Assembly (NCBI GenBank): GCA_963700745.1
Contig: CAVOYT010000002.1
Location: 124,001 to 188,000 of the forward strand
Length of the DNA stretch: 64,000 bases
Direction: 5' to 3'
DNA from: UBA10649 sp963700745
Lineage (GTDB): Bacteria; Actinomycetota; Actinomycetes; S36-B12
Positions 1-7,576 of the stretch are shown here, one piece after another (the first letter of the stretch is position 1; every line of letters starts with the position of its first letter). Both the position numbers and the translations under genes were made by a program. The notes below the pieces were generated by a model, which made no database searches, was not told where the DNA came from, and worked only from the letters and a program-made list of their open reading frames with translations.

Positions 1-888
1 CTCGCTGATCAGCAGTTCGAGGACGTGAGGGTCGATCGACTCCTCGACCTCGAGGCGCACCGGCGGGCCGAAGCGACGGCGCATGAGTTCGCGCTCGAGC
101 GCCTGCAGAAGGTTCTCGGCGTCGTCCTCCTCGACCTCGACGTCCTCGTTGCGCGTCACGCGGAACGCATGCGTCTGCTGGATCTCCATGCCGGGGAACA
201 GCGTGTGCAGGTGCGCCGCGATGACGTCCTCAAGGGGGACGAACCGAGCCGGTCCGACCTCGACGAAGCGGGGCAGCAGCGGCGGGACCTTCACGCGAGC
301 GAACAACTCGTTGCCGGTGACCGGGTTGCGCACCACCACGGCCAGGTTCATCGACAGGCCGCTGATGTACGGGAAGGGGTGCGAGGGGTCCACGGCCAGC
401 GGCGTCAGCACCGGGAAGACCTTGGCATCGAAGAACAGCTCGATCTCGGCCTTCTCGCTGGGCGTCAGCTGATCCCACCGCAGCAGCTGGATGCCCTCGT
501 TCTCGAGGTCGGGCAGGATCGAGTTCCGGAACAGGTCGGCCTGCTCGCGTTGGAGCTCGTAGGCGCGCTGCCAGATGTTCTCGAGGACCTCCCTGGCCGT
601 GAAGCCGCTGGCGGCCCGGACGGCGATGCCGGTGGCGATACGCCGCTTGAGGCCGGCCACCCGGACCATGAAGAACTCGTCGAGGTTGCTGCCGAAGATG
701 GCCAGGAACTTGGCTCGCTCCAGGGGCGGCAGGTCCACGTCGTCGGCCAGCTCGAGGACGCGCTGGTTGAACGCCAGCCAGGAGAGCTCGCGGTCGAGGA
801 AGCGGTCGTCAGGCAGGGGCTTCGCCTCGGTCTCCGCCACGGCTTGCGCGGGCGGCTGGGCGAGTGGGGTCGTCGACTGGCTGGTCAC
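1..888 (-). CDS. ppk: Polyphosphate kinase 1, N-terminal part (runs off the window)
   Basis: Makes inorganic polyphosphate from the gamma-phosphate of ATP. Read on the minus strand from a GTG at 886-888, the protein opens with a short Pro/Ala-rich tail. The family's N-terminal block follows: FLDRELSWLAFNQRVLELA, then FLAIFGSNLDEFFMVRVAGL, and later a FPYISGLSMNLAVVV stretch. About 296 residues are present; the family usually has about 690-730. The histidine-containing catalytic domains therefore lie beyond position 1. An in-frame TAG upstream rules out a longer start. It ends 47 bases from the end of mshD and both read the same way, so they may be one transcription unit. The phosphate genes at 13.9-16.7 kb make phosphate control plausible. 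No frameshift was seen in this part. Confidence 0.93.
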   Translation of the reverse strand, partial: MTSQSTTPLAQPPAQAVAETEAKPLPDDRFLDRELSWLAFNQRVLELADDVDLPPLERAKFLAIFGSNLDEFFMVRVAGLKRRIATGIAVRAASGFTAREVLENIWQRAYELQREQADLFRNSILPDLENEGIQLLRWDQLTPSEKAEIELFFDAKVFPVLTPLAVDPSHPFPYISGLSMNLAVVVRNPVTGNELFARVKVPPLLPRFVEVGPARFVPLEDVIAAHLHTLFPGMEIQQTHAFRVTRNEDVEVEEDDAENLLQALERELMRRRFGPPVRLEVEESIDPHVLELLISE

Positions 889-935
889 CTGAGGATCGTC
901 CCACAGGCTGGGGAGGCATTTCTATCGACCGCGAA

Positions 936-1862
936 TCAACGGCGGAACAGGACGTCGGTGTCCCAGCGCAGGAAGCCGAGTGCCTCGTACAGAGCGATGG
1001 CGTTCGTGTTGGTCGCATCGACGTAGAGCATCGCCTGCCCGAGGTCGAGAGAGCGCAGGTGATGGAGTCCGGCCAGGGTGAGGGCTCGGCCCAGTCCCCG
1101 GCCACGTTCGTCGGGATCGACCCCGACCACGTAGACCTCTCCGATCGGCTCATGCGGGTGGCCGTGCTCCTGAGGTCCACCGCCGTGCACCTTGGTCCAG
1201 TGGAAGCCGACCAGTCGGTCGTCGCGCCACGCCATGAGGAACCCGTCGGCGGAGAACCACGGCTCGCGGATCCGGCGTAGCAGATCGTCGCGGTTCCAGC
1301 GGCCCTGGTCGGGGAGGCGGGCGAAGGCGCGTGCGTTGACCTCGAGCCACGCGTCCTCATCGATGCCCGGTCGGAACGTGCGCAGCTCCACGCCGGCGGG
1401 CAGATGCGGCTTCGGCAGTGGCGCGTAGAGGGAGCGACGCATCTGCCACAGCACGCGGGACCGGGCGAAGTTCATGCTCGAGGCGAGCGCTGCGGCGCCG
1501 TCCTGCTCGCCGTGGGCCCACAACCGCAGGCGCCCGTCAGGGGAATGGCGGATCAGCTCCTCGAGCATGAGGCGACCAAGGCCGTGACGCCGGTACCGCG
1601 GCCCGACGGCGATCTCGGCGCTGGGTCCCTCGACCGCGTCGGTCACGTCGAGGTGCGCGTATCCGGCGATCTGATCATCGGGGCCCCACGCCAGGAGGTG
1701 CTGGCCGCGCTCGTCGCCGCCCTCCTTGAGATGCAGCCAGACGTGCTCGGAGAGTGGGCTCATGCCGTCGTGCTCGGTGATCTGCTCGATCAGCGCGGTG
1801 AGTTCCGGGACGGTGTCGGGGTCGAGGTGTGGTCGCACCTGGATCCGGACGTCGCCGACCAT
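936..1862 (-). CDS. mshD: Mycothiol synthase
   Basis: The last step of mycothiol synthesis: transfers acetyl from acetyl-CoA to the cysteine amine of Cys-GlcN-Ins. The 308-residue protein has two tandem GNAT domains, as MshD does. The first spans about residues 8-145, with the acetyl-CoA loop RRHGLG at 91-96. The second spans about 160-308, with ERGRGLGRALT near 250 and a typical C-terminal ALYEALGF. The length matches the family. It starts six bases after glnR ends and is on the same strand. A glnR-mshD pair is also found in Mycobacterium. The frame is intact. Together with mshA at 12.5 kb it shows that the organism makes mycothiol. Confidence 0.95.
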   Translation of the reverse strand: MVGDVRIQVRPHLDPDTVPELTALIEQITEHDGMSPLSEHVWLHLKEGGDERGQHLLAWGPDDQIAGYAHLDVTDAVEGPSAEIAVGPRYRRHGLGRLMLEELIRHSPDGRLRLWAHGEQDGAAALASSMNFARSRVLWQMRRSLYAPLPKPHLPAGVELRTFRPGIDEDAWLEVNARAFARLPDQGRWNRDDLLRRIREPWFSADGFLMAWRDDRLVGFHWTKVHGGGPQEHGHPHEPIGEVYVVGVDPDERGRGLGRALTLAGLHHLRSLDLGQAMLYVDATNTNAIALYEALGFLRWDTDVLFRR

Positions 1863-1868
1863 CGAGGC

Positions 1869-2606
1869 TCAGGACTGGACGGTGACGGCGTCGGACTCAT
1901 CCGACATGGCCGCCCGCGTGGTGGCGTCGGTGCCCTCCGGTACGAAGCGGTACCCGACGTTGCGAACGGTGCCGATCAGGCTCTCGTGCTCGGTGCCGAG
2001 CTTGGCGCGCAGCCGCCGCACGTGCACGTCCACGGTGCGCGTGCCGCCGAAGTAGTCGTAGCCCCACACTTCCTGCAGGAGGACGGCGCGAGTGAACACG
2101 CGTCCGGGGTGCTGTGCCAGGAACTTCAGGAGCTCGAACTCCTTGAAGGTGAGATCGAGGGATCGTCCTCGCAGCTTCGCCGTGTAGGTGCCCTCGTCGA
2201 TGTGCAGCTCGCCGCTGCGGATCTCCTCGGGCAGGTCGTCGGCGACCCCGACCGAGTCCCGCAGCCGAGAGACGGCCAGCCGCAGGCGTGCTTCGACCTC
2301 GGCGGGGGAACTGTTGTCGATGAGGACGTCATCCATCCCCCAGTCCCACTGGATGGCAGCGAGGCCGCCCTCGGTGGTGACGAGGATCAGGGGGACGTCG
2401 ATGCCGGTCTGGCGCAGAAGGCGGGTCAGACCGCGCACGGCCGGCAGGTCCCGGCGCCCGTCGACCAGGAGGGCATCGCAGGCGGGGGCGTTGAGCAGGG
2501 CGGTGGCCTCGGCGGGCATGGTGCGGACGTGGTGCGCCAGCAGCCCCAGCGCGGGCAGGACCTCGGCGGAGGGCTCCATGGCGCGGGTGAGCAGGAGCAG
2601 CCGCAC
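1869..2606 (-). CDS. glnR: GlnR-type nitrogen response regulator
   Basis: An OmpR/PhoB-family transcription factor. In actinomycetes GlnR controls ammonium uptake, glutamine synthetase and nitrate genes. The N-terminal receiver-like domain (about residues 1-115) has the GlnR opening LLLLTRAMEPSAEVLPALG and LLVDGRRDLP. The C-terminal winged helix carries LTFKEFELLKFLAQHPGR and GGTRTVDVHVRRLRAKLG, ending in VRNVGYRFVPEG. No partner kinase gene is adjacent, as expected for this orphan regulator. I chose the GTG at 2606 because an AGGAGGG lies six bases before it. Longer starts up to 2663 are open but have no counterpart in the family. It probably shares a transcript with mshD. The two glutamine synthetase-like genes at 25-32 kb could be targets; that is inference. 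Confidence 0.94.
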   Translation of the reverse strand: MRLLLLTRAMEPSAEVLPALGLLAHHVRTMPAEATALLNAPACDALLVDGRRDLPAVRGLTRLLRQTGIDVPLILVTTEGGLAAIQWDWGMDDVLIDNSSPAEVEARLRLAVSRLRDSVGVADDLPEEIRSGELHIDEGTYTAKLRGRSLDLTFKEFELLKFLAQHPGRVFTRAVLLQEVWGYDYFGGTRTVDVHVRRLRAKLGTEHESLIGTVRNVGYRFVPEGTDATTRAAMSDESDAVTVQS

Positions 2607-2772
2607 GTTCACCCTCCTTCGCCGCATCGGCGCCGGGTCGATGTCCCGGTCCGGTCGGGCCAAGGCTACGCCACCGTCGGCCCGGTGCCACCCGGGACCT
2701 GCTCGACGACGGCCCGTGCGCCTTGGGTCATGGCGGTCACGGCAGCCGGCGCCTCTGCAGGAGAATGTGCCC

Positions 2773-3572
2773 GTGGGCGAACGAGAGACACGGATGCTGA
2801 CGACGAGTGACGGCGTCGCGATCAGCGCCGTGCACGTGCCGGGCTCGCACGACCGCAGCGACCTGTGCCTGGTTGTCGTTCACGGGTTCACCGGGAACTG
2901 GCGCGAGGAGCGCGTCCAGAAGGTGGTCGGCCGACTCGCGGAGTTCGGCTCCGTCGTGGCGATCGACATGCGCGGCCATGGCCGATCCGGAGGCGAGACG
3001 ACGGTCGGGGATGAGGAGATCCTCGACGTCGAAGCAGCCGTCATCTGGGCCCGAGAGCTGGGTTACGCGCGGGTGGTGGCGGTCGGCTTCTCGCTTGGGT
3101 GGCGCCGTCGTCCTGCGTGAGTCCGCCCTCATGGCCGAAGGACCGGGCCGGGTCGACGCCGTCGTGAGCGTGAGCGCCCCTGCCTTCTGGTACTACCGCG
3201 GCACCCGCATCATGCGGGTGGCGCACTGGATGGTCGAGACGCGACCCGGCCGGCTGGTCATGCGCGTCGGCGGGACACGCATCACGAGTCGTGGCTGGTC
3301 CGAGCCGCACCCCATCCCGCCGTTCGAGGCGGCCGCCCTGCTTGGCCCGATCCCGCTGCTCGTCGTGCATGGCGACGCCGATCACTACTTCCCGCTGGAG
3401 CATCCGAGGGCCATCCACGAGGCCGCGCTGCGGTCCGGTGTCCGCACCGACCTGTGGATCGAACGAGGCTTCGGGCACGCCGAATCCGCTGTGTCGACGG
3501 AGATACTCGACCGCATCGGTGCCTGGGCCCGGGAATGCGCCGGTCGGTGCGCGCGGTTCCGAGACACCATGA
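2773..3572 (+). CDS. Alpha/beta hydrolase, frameshifted
   Basis: A serine hydrolase of unknown substrate. The first frame has VVVHGFTGNW (oxyanion region) and the nucleophile elbow GFSLG. An apparent extra base near 3096 (TCGCTTGGGTGG) then moves the reading frame. The second frame continues with GAVVLRESALM, LLVVHGDADHYFP (catalytic Asp) and GFGHAES (catalytic His), so the whole fold is present at about 265 residues. An AGGAG at 2759-2763 precedes two in-frame GTGs. I prefer 2773 (nine-base spacing) over 2767. The end is uncertain. The second frame runs without a stop into the thioredoxin ATG at 3569, whereas a TGA at 3570-3572 overlaps that ATG in another frame, so a second small indel near the end is likely. 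Confidence 0.8.
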
Positions 3573-4115
3573 CGGGTCTGTGGATCGTGGTGGGCGTGCT
3601 GCTGATCGCCACCTCGTTCGGCCTGTGGTTCCGCCGAACGTCTGGGCGGATCAAGGATCGGCCCGCGGGGGTCAGCGCCGGCGTGACGCCGGCGCGGGAC
3701 GATGATCCGCCCGTGGACATCGAGGCGGACGAGGTACCCGTGCGCACCGACGGAGCCCTCGCCGCAGTCGGTCGCCCTGGGCGCCGCCCTTGACGGGCGG
3801 ATGGGGGAGCGGGCGACGGTGGTGCAGTTCTCCAGCGCCTTCTGCCAGCCGTGCCGGGCCACCCGTCGGATCCTGGAGGAGGTCACCGTCCTTGTACCCG
3901 GGGTGTCCCACGTCGAGATCGACGCCGAGGACAACCTCGAACTCGTGCGGGCCCTGGACATCCGCCGTACCCCGACCGTGCTCTTCCTGGATGCCGCCGG
4001 CATCGTGCGCAAGCACGCCAGCGGCCAGCCGCGCAAGGCCGATGTCATCGCCGCTCTCGGCGAGATCGTGCCGGGGGACGGCGACCGCGGGCCCGGGCCG
4101 GACTTCGAGATCTGA
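3569..4115 (+). CDS. Membrane-anchored thioredoxin-like protein, frameshifted
   Basis: Probable thiol-disulfide protein facing the outside of the membrane, similar to ThiX-type proteins found near glnR in Mycobacterium. It begins with MTGLWIVVGVLLIATSFGLWF, a single membrane anchor, then a charged linker. Near 3770-3780 the frame changes. The thioredoxin fold follows, with VVQFSSAFCQPC (active-site CxxC), HVEIDAEDNLELV, the cis-proline segment RRTPTVLFLDAAG and a C-terminal RKADVIAALGEI. The total is about 180 residues if joined. The ATG at 3569 overlaps the probable stop of the hydrolase. A strong hairpin at 4166-4192 follows and probably ends this transcript. A shorter version starting inside the linker cannot be excluded. 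Confidence 0.82.
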
Positions 4116-4165
4116 TCGAGCCGGCCCGTCGCCGTCGCCGCGGGGCACGTCCGCTGCGAAGGATT

Positions 4166-4192
4166 CGCAGCAACGAGGCGCTCGTTGCTGCG
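4166..4192 (+). terminator. Hairpin terminator after the thioredoxin gene
   Basis: A perfect 12-base-pair inverted repeat (CGCAGCAACGAG / CTCGTTGCTGCG) with a three-base loop, 50 bases after the thioredoxin stop and before the DUF4395 gene. There is no T-run, which is common for terminators in G+C-rich actinobacteria. Confidence 0.6.
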
Positions 4193-4260
4193 CAGCGGGC
4201 TGCAGCGGATCGACCGGATCGCGGGCCTAGCGTTTCGTCGGCCTAGTCGCAGGAGGCGTG

Positions 4261-4759
4261 ATGAGCTCAACCGTGTCGCAGCAGGAGTCCCCGGGTTCGG
4301 ACCGATCGCACCGCGGACGCCGGAGCGTGCACGCGCGTGCAGGTCGATCCCCGCGGGCCGCGTTTCGGCGGCGCCGTGACGACCGTGGTGCTGGCGCTCG
4401 CCCTCGTCCTCGTCGGGACGACCGCGGGGACCGTCCTCATCGCCTGGCAGACGCTGGTGTTCGCCCTGGGCGCGCTGGTGGGGCTGCAGGCCCAGCCGTA
4501 CGGGATCGTGTTCCGTCGGCTCATCCGGCCCAGGCTCGCGCCTCCGCCGTACCTCGAGGATGCCGCTCCGCCGCGCTTCGCGCAGGCGGTGGGCCTGGGC
4601 TTCCTGGTGGTGGCACTGCTCGCCTCGCTTCTCGGCGTCACCGTGGTCGCCACCGTCGCGGTCGCGTTCGCGCTGGCCGCGGCGTTCCTCAACGCCGCTT
4701 TCGACTTCTGCCTGGGCTGCGAGGTGTACCTGCTGGGCAAGCGCCTCCGCCGTGCCTAG
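4261..4759 (+). CDS. DUF4395 membrane protein, frameshifted near its start
   Basis: A four-helix integral membrane protein of unknown function, often encoded beside thioredoxin-like genes in actinobacteria. The recognisable frame begins QVDPRGPRFGGAV, the family signature, followed by hydrophobic segments (TTVVLALALVLVGTTAGTVL and others). It ends with the conserved cysteine motif FDFCLGCEVYLLGKRL. That CxxC and the thioredoxin neighbour suggest a redox link, as inference only. An AGGAGG at 4251-4256 sits five bases before the ATG at 4261, which I take as the start. The first 25 or so codons read in another frame, so one indel lies near 4330-4337. A GTG at 4337 is the alternative start if no indel exists. 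Confidence 0.83.
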
Positions 4760-4803
4760 CGCGCTCGGCGGGCCATGCCCGGGCGAGTGGGTAGGCTGCA
4801 ACC

Positions 4804-4905
4804 ATGGTTGAGGTCTTCTACACCGGGCTGCTGATCGTGGCCATGGCTGCCGCCGGCTGGTTCGCCTTCTACGTGGTCTTCAAGCTGTTCAAGGGCCAGG
4901 GCTAG
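4804..4905 (+). CDS. 33-residue membrane peptide
   Basis: A complete small open frame from ATG 4804 to TAG 4903-4905. It has an acidic short N-terminus (MVEVFYTG), one hydrophobic helix (LLIVAMAAAGWFAFYVV) and a basic tail (FKLFKGQG), so the N-terminus is probably outside and the tail in the cytoplasm. The nitrobindin GTG follows the stop with no gap, so the two are likely translationally coupled. A TAGGCT at 4792-4797, six bases before the ATG, looks like a -10 box for a leaderless transcript. I do not recognise a named family. The size, composition and coupling argue for a real gene, but conservation was not tested. Confidence 0.65.
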   Translation: MVEVFYTGLLIVAMAAAGWFAFYVVFKLFKGQG

Positions 4906-5492
4906 GTGCTCTCTCCGGACGGCTCGGGGATCGAGGTCCCCGACGATCTTCGGCCGTTGTCTTGGCTGATCGGTCGCTGGGTCGGCGTCGGCACGGGGCA
5001 GTACCCCACCATCGACGACTTCCGCTTCGGGCAGGAGGTCGTCTTCGCCACCGACGGGCGACCCTTCCTGTCGTACCTCTCGCGCAGCTGGCTGCTCGAC
5101 GACGACGGCGCTCGTGTCCGTCCGCTCGCGACCGAGGCAGGGTTCTGGCGGCCGCGGCCAGGCAATGAGATCGAGATGACCCTGGCGCACCCGACCGGCT
5201 ACGCGGAGGTCTGGCTGGGCAGCCAGGAGGTCACGTCGATCGTCGATGCCGTCATCACCGGAGCGCGTGCGGAACTGCGTACCGACGTCGTGACGAGGAC
5301 GCCCAGCGCGAAGGAGTACTCGCAGGGCCAGCGCCTGTACGGCTTGGTGGAGGGACGGCTGCTCTGGACGTTCGACATGGCCGCGGTGGGCGAGCCGCTC
5401 GTGAACCACCTGGCGGCGTCGCTGTCGCCGGCGCCCGCATCGTCGGCGGACGTCGCAACGGACGCGACCCCGGACGCGGCACGGAGGCCTGA
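4906..5492 (+). CDS. Nitrobindin/THAP4-type heme-binding beta-barrel protein, 3' end frameshifted
   Basis: FABP-like beta-barrel protein of the nitrobindin family (DUF1794). These bind heme b in a shallow pocket and are linked to nitric oxide or peroxynitrite chemistry. Visible landmarks are LSWLIGRWVGVGTGQYP near the N-terminus, FGQEVVF, FLSYLSRSW, GFWRPRPGNEIEM and the conserved late segment ALY-like QRLYGLVEGRLLWTFDMA. GTG 4906 directly follows the stop of the small peptide gene. The frame has no stop of its own and runs on through the antisense-like frame of fur into ygfZ. A TGA at 5490-5492, one frame away and just before the fur GTG, is the probable true end, so I infer a one-base indel after the barrel domain. 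Confidence 0.85.
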
Positions 5493-5494
5493 CC

Positions 5495-5941
5495 GTGGCC
5501 GAGGACTGGGAGCAGCGCCTGCGCGATCAGGGCTTCCGCATCACGCCCCAGCGGCAGCTCGTTCTCGAGGCGGTCGAGCACCTGCGCCACGGGACCCCCG
5601 AGGAGATCCTCGTCGAGGTGCAGCGAACCGCCAGCGGGGTCAACCTCTCCACGATCTATCGCACCCTCGAGGTACTCGAGGAGGTCGGCCTGGTGACCCA
5701 CGCGCACATCGGGCATGGGCCGCCGACGTACCACTCGGTGGACGACGACGTGCACATCCACCTGGTCTGCGACCGCTGCGGGAAGGTCGAGAGCGTGCCG
5801 GCCTCGGCGGCGACGGCGCTGGTCGAGGCCCTGGAGGCGGACTTCGGCTTCCGCACCGACATCTCGCATGTGTCGATGCACGGACTGTGCGGGGACTGCA
5901 AGGACCGCAGCTACACGCCCGAGGCGGACGATCCACTGTGA
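5495..5941 (+). CDS. Fur-family metal-dependent repressor
   Basis: DNA-binding metalloregulator of the Fur/Zur/PerR type, 148 residues. It has the family winged helix (RITPQRQLVLEAVEH, then NLSTIYRTLEVLEEVGLV), a histidine-containing hinge (DDDVHIHLVC) and two structural zinc cysteine pairs, CDRCG and CGDC. The metal sensed cannot be decided from the sequence. The zinc regulator Zur (FurB) is a reasonable guess for an actinobacterium. GTG 5495 lies two bases after the probable end of the nitrobindin gene. The stop overlaps the start of ygfZ (GTGA), so the three genes probably form one operon. Confidence 0.92.
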   Translation: MAEDWEQRLRDQGFRITPQRQLVLEAVEHLRHGTPEEILVEVQRTASGVNLSTIYRTLEVLEEVGLVTHAHIGHGPPTYHSVDDDVHIHLVCDRCGKVESVPASAATALVEALEADFGFRTDISHVSMHGLCGDCKDRSYTPEADDPL

Positions 5942-6981
5942 ACGACCCGATCGGGTCGACCGCGGTCGCGCCTCCCGACGGAGGCGCCGACCCGGGCATT
6001 CCCTGGCATTACGGCGATCCGCTGCGCGAGCAGCGACTGCTGGCGCAGGGCCGGGCGGCCGTCGATGTGTCGAACCGGGGCGTGGTGACCGTGTCCGGGC
6101 CCGATCGGCTCACCTGGCTGCACAGCCTGACGACGCAGGGGCTGGACGGCCTCGCCGTCGACCAGTCGAGCCTCGCCCTCATCCTCAGCCCGCACGGCCA
6201 CGTGGAGCACGAGCTGCACGTCGTCGACGACGGCGCCGTCACCTGGCTGATCGTCCCGCCGGGGAGCGCGGCCGGACTGGTCGAGTACCTCCGGTCCATG
6301 CAGTTCATGCTCAGGGTCGAGGTCCTCGACCGCTCCGACGATTTCGGGGTGGTGTGGGAACCCGCCTGGGAGGCGGACGCGGACGCCCCGACCTGGCTGG
6401 TGCCGGCTGACTTCGCGGGGGCTGGGCGGGTTGATGCGGGGGCCGATCGCGGCGGTGACGCGTCGAAGTACGTCGGCACGCGGCCAGCGGATTTCGCCGG
6501 GCGCGAGGTGATCGTCCCGCTAGCCGACGTCCCGGCACGGCTCGACAATGCGGAGTCGCTCGCAGGGAGCTGGGCCCTGGAGGCATTGCGGATCGCCGCG
6601 GGCGTCCCCCGGTTCGGCCTGGAGACCGACCACCGCACGCTGCCCCACGAGGTCGGCTGGATCGGCCCGGCAGTGCACCTGTCCAAGGGCTGCTACCGGG
6701 GCCAGGAGGCGGTCGCCCGCGTGCACAACCTCGGACACCCGCCTCGTCGACTCGTCCTCCTGCATCTCGATGGCAGTGACGAGCGGCTGCCCGCTCATGG
6801 CGACCCCGTGGCCGTAGGTGATCGCGAGGTCGGCTGGATCGGGTCGGCGGCGTGGCACCACGAGCTCGGCCCGGTGGCGACGGCCGTCATCAAGCGATCG
6901 GTCCCGGTGGACGCTGAGGTCGTGGTGCGTTCCGCGGAGGGTGACATCGCGGGTGCCCAGGAGACCGTCGTCCTCCCCTGA
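5938..6981 (+). CDS. ygfZ: Folate-binding protein YgfZ
   Basis: Tetrahydrofolate-binding protein of the GcvT-like fold that helps assemble or repair iron-sulfur clusters in other enzymes. The 347-residue frame carries the signature KGCYRGQE (about residues 248-255, including the conserved cysteine). It also has VSGPDRLTWLHSLTTQ near the N-terminus, and DHRTLPHEVGWI with GIPRFG-like GVPRFGLETD before the signature. GTG 5938 overlaps the fur stop. The gene ends just before a long inverted repeat at 7005-7081 that separates it from the convergent dtd gene. The frame is intact. Confidence 0.93.
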   Translation: MNDPIGSTAVAPPDGGADPGIPWHYGDPLREQRLLAQGRAAVDVSNRGVVTVSGPDRLTWLHSLTTQGLDGLAVDQSSLALILSPHGHVEHELHVVDDGAVTWLIVPPGSAAGLVEYLRSMQFMLRVEVLDRSDDFGVVWEPAWEADADAPTWLVPADFAGAGRVDAGADRGGDASKYVGTRPADFAGREVIVPLADVPARLDNAESLAGSWALEALRIAAGVPRFGLETDHRTLPHEVGWIGPAVHLSKGCYRGQEAVARVHNLGHPPRRLVLLHLDGSDERLPAHGDPVAVGDREVGWIGSAAWHHELGPVATAVIKRSVPVDAEVVVRSAEGDIAGAQETVVLP

Positions 6982-7004
6982 CCCCTGCCTACTCCCGGTG
7001 CGTC

Positions 7005-7081
7005 AACCCCCGATGCCTCGTCACTTGTGGCGGGTTTCCGGGCCCCCGAAGTCGCCACAAGTGACGACGCATCGAGGGGTT
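7005..7081. terminator. Long imperfect inverted repeat between convergent genes
   Basis: Arms at 7005-7032 and 7053-7081 pair over about 27 bases with a few mismatches (core GTCACTTGTGGCG / CGCCACAAGTGAC) around a 20-base loop. It sits between the ends of ygfZ and dtd and overlaps the dtd stop codon. The best reading is a two-way transcription terminator. Confidence 0.6.
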
Positions 7082-7550
7082 ACGGGCCGACGTCCAGCAG
7101 GATCGTGATGGGCCCGTCGTTGGTGAGCGACACCTGCATGTCGGCGCCGAAGACCCCGGTCGCGACCTCCGCCCCACGGCTGCGCAGCTGGGCGACCACC
7201 AGCTCGACCAGGGGCTCGGCCACCGGCCTGGGCGCCGCGGCGTCCCAGGTGGGACGCCGGCCCTTGCGCGTGTCCCCGTAGAGGGTGAACTGGCTCACGA
7301 CGAGTACCGGCAGGCCCAGATCCGATGCCGAGAGCTCGCGGGCCGTCGACTCCGGCGCCTGCGGACCGGAGTGCTCGGGGCCGAAGATGCGCAGGTCGTA
7401 GACCTTGTCGGCAAGCCGCTCGGCGGCCGCGGCGGTGTCGTCGTGCGTCACACCGACGAGGACGACGAGCCCGGGCCCCCGGAACTGGCCCACGACGTGT
7501 CCGTCGACCGTCACCGCCGCGTCGCGCGATCGCTGTACGACTGCTCTCAT
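7080..7550 (-). CDS. dtd: D-aminoacyl-tRNA deacylase
   Basis: Homodimeric proofreading enzyme that removes D-amino acids (and glycine from tRNA-Ala) from mischarged tRNAs. The 156-residue protein begins MRAVVQRSRDAAVTVDG and has the two active-site motifs: SQFTLYGD (SQFTL) and TNDGPITILLD (the Gly-Pro cis motif, NxGPxT). The sequence GRRPTWDAAAP between them is also typical. A short Pro/Ser insertion (about residues 63-72) makes it slightly longer than most. It is transcribed divergently from the asparaginase gene, with 26 bases between the start codons. The frame is intact. Confidence 0.94.
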   Translation of the reverse strand: MRAVVQRSRDAAVTVDGHVVGQFRGPGLVVLVGVTHDDTAAAAERLADKVYDLRIFGPEHSGPQAPESTARELSASDLGLPVLVVSQFTLYGDTRKGRRPTWDAAAPRPVAEPLVELVVAQLRSRGAEVATGVFGADMQVSLTNDGPITILLDVGP

Positions 7551-7576
7551 GTCGGCCAGCGTGCCATCATTCGGCG

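Noticed and set aside
1404..2810. Long plus-strand open frames over mshD/glnR, and similar frames opposite cysS, groEL and the aldehyde dehydrogenase
   Set aside because: They are antisense shadows typical of G+C-rich coding DNA, with Arg/Gly/Pro-rich translations and no motifs.
2773..3793. Hydrolase-thioredoxin fusion protein
   Set aside because: The frame joins the hydrolase end to a membrane anchor with its own ATG at 3569, and a TGA overlaps that ATG in the next frame. This is a run-through caused by indels, not a designed fusion.
4906..6981. A single 691-residue frame joining nitrobindin to YgfZ
   Set aside because: The middle part (about 5460-5937) lies over the intact fur gene in another frame and has no protein-like sequence. 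A TGA just before the fur start is one base out of frame. A lost stop through an indel explains it.
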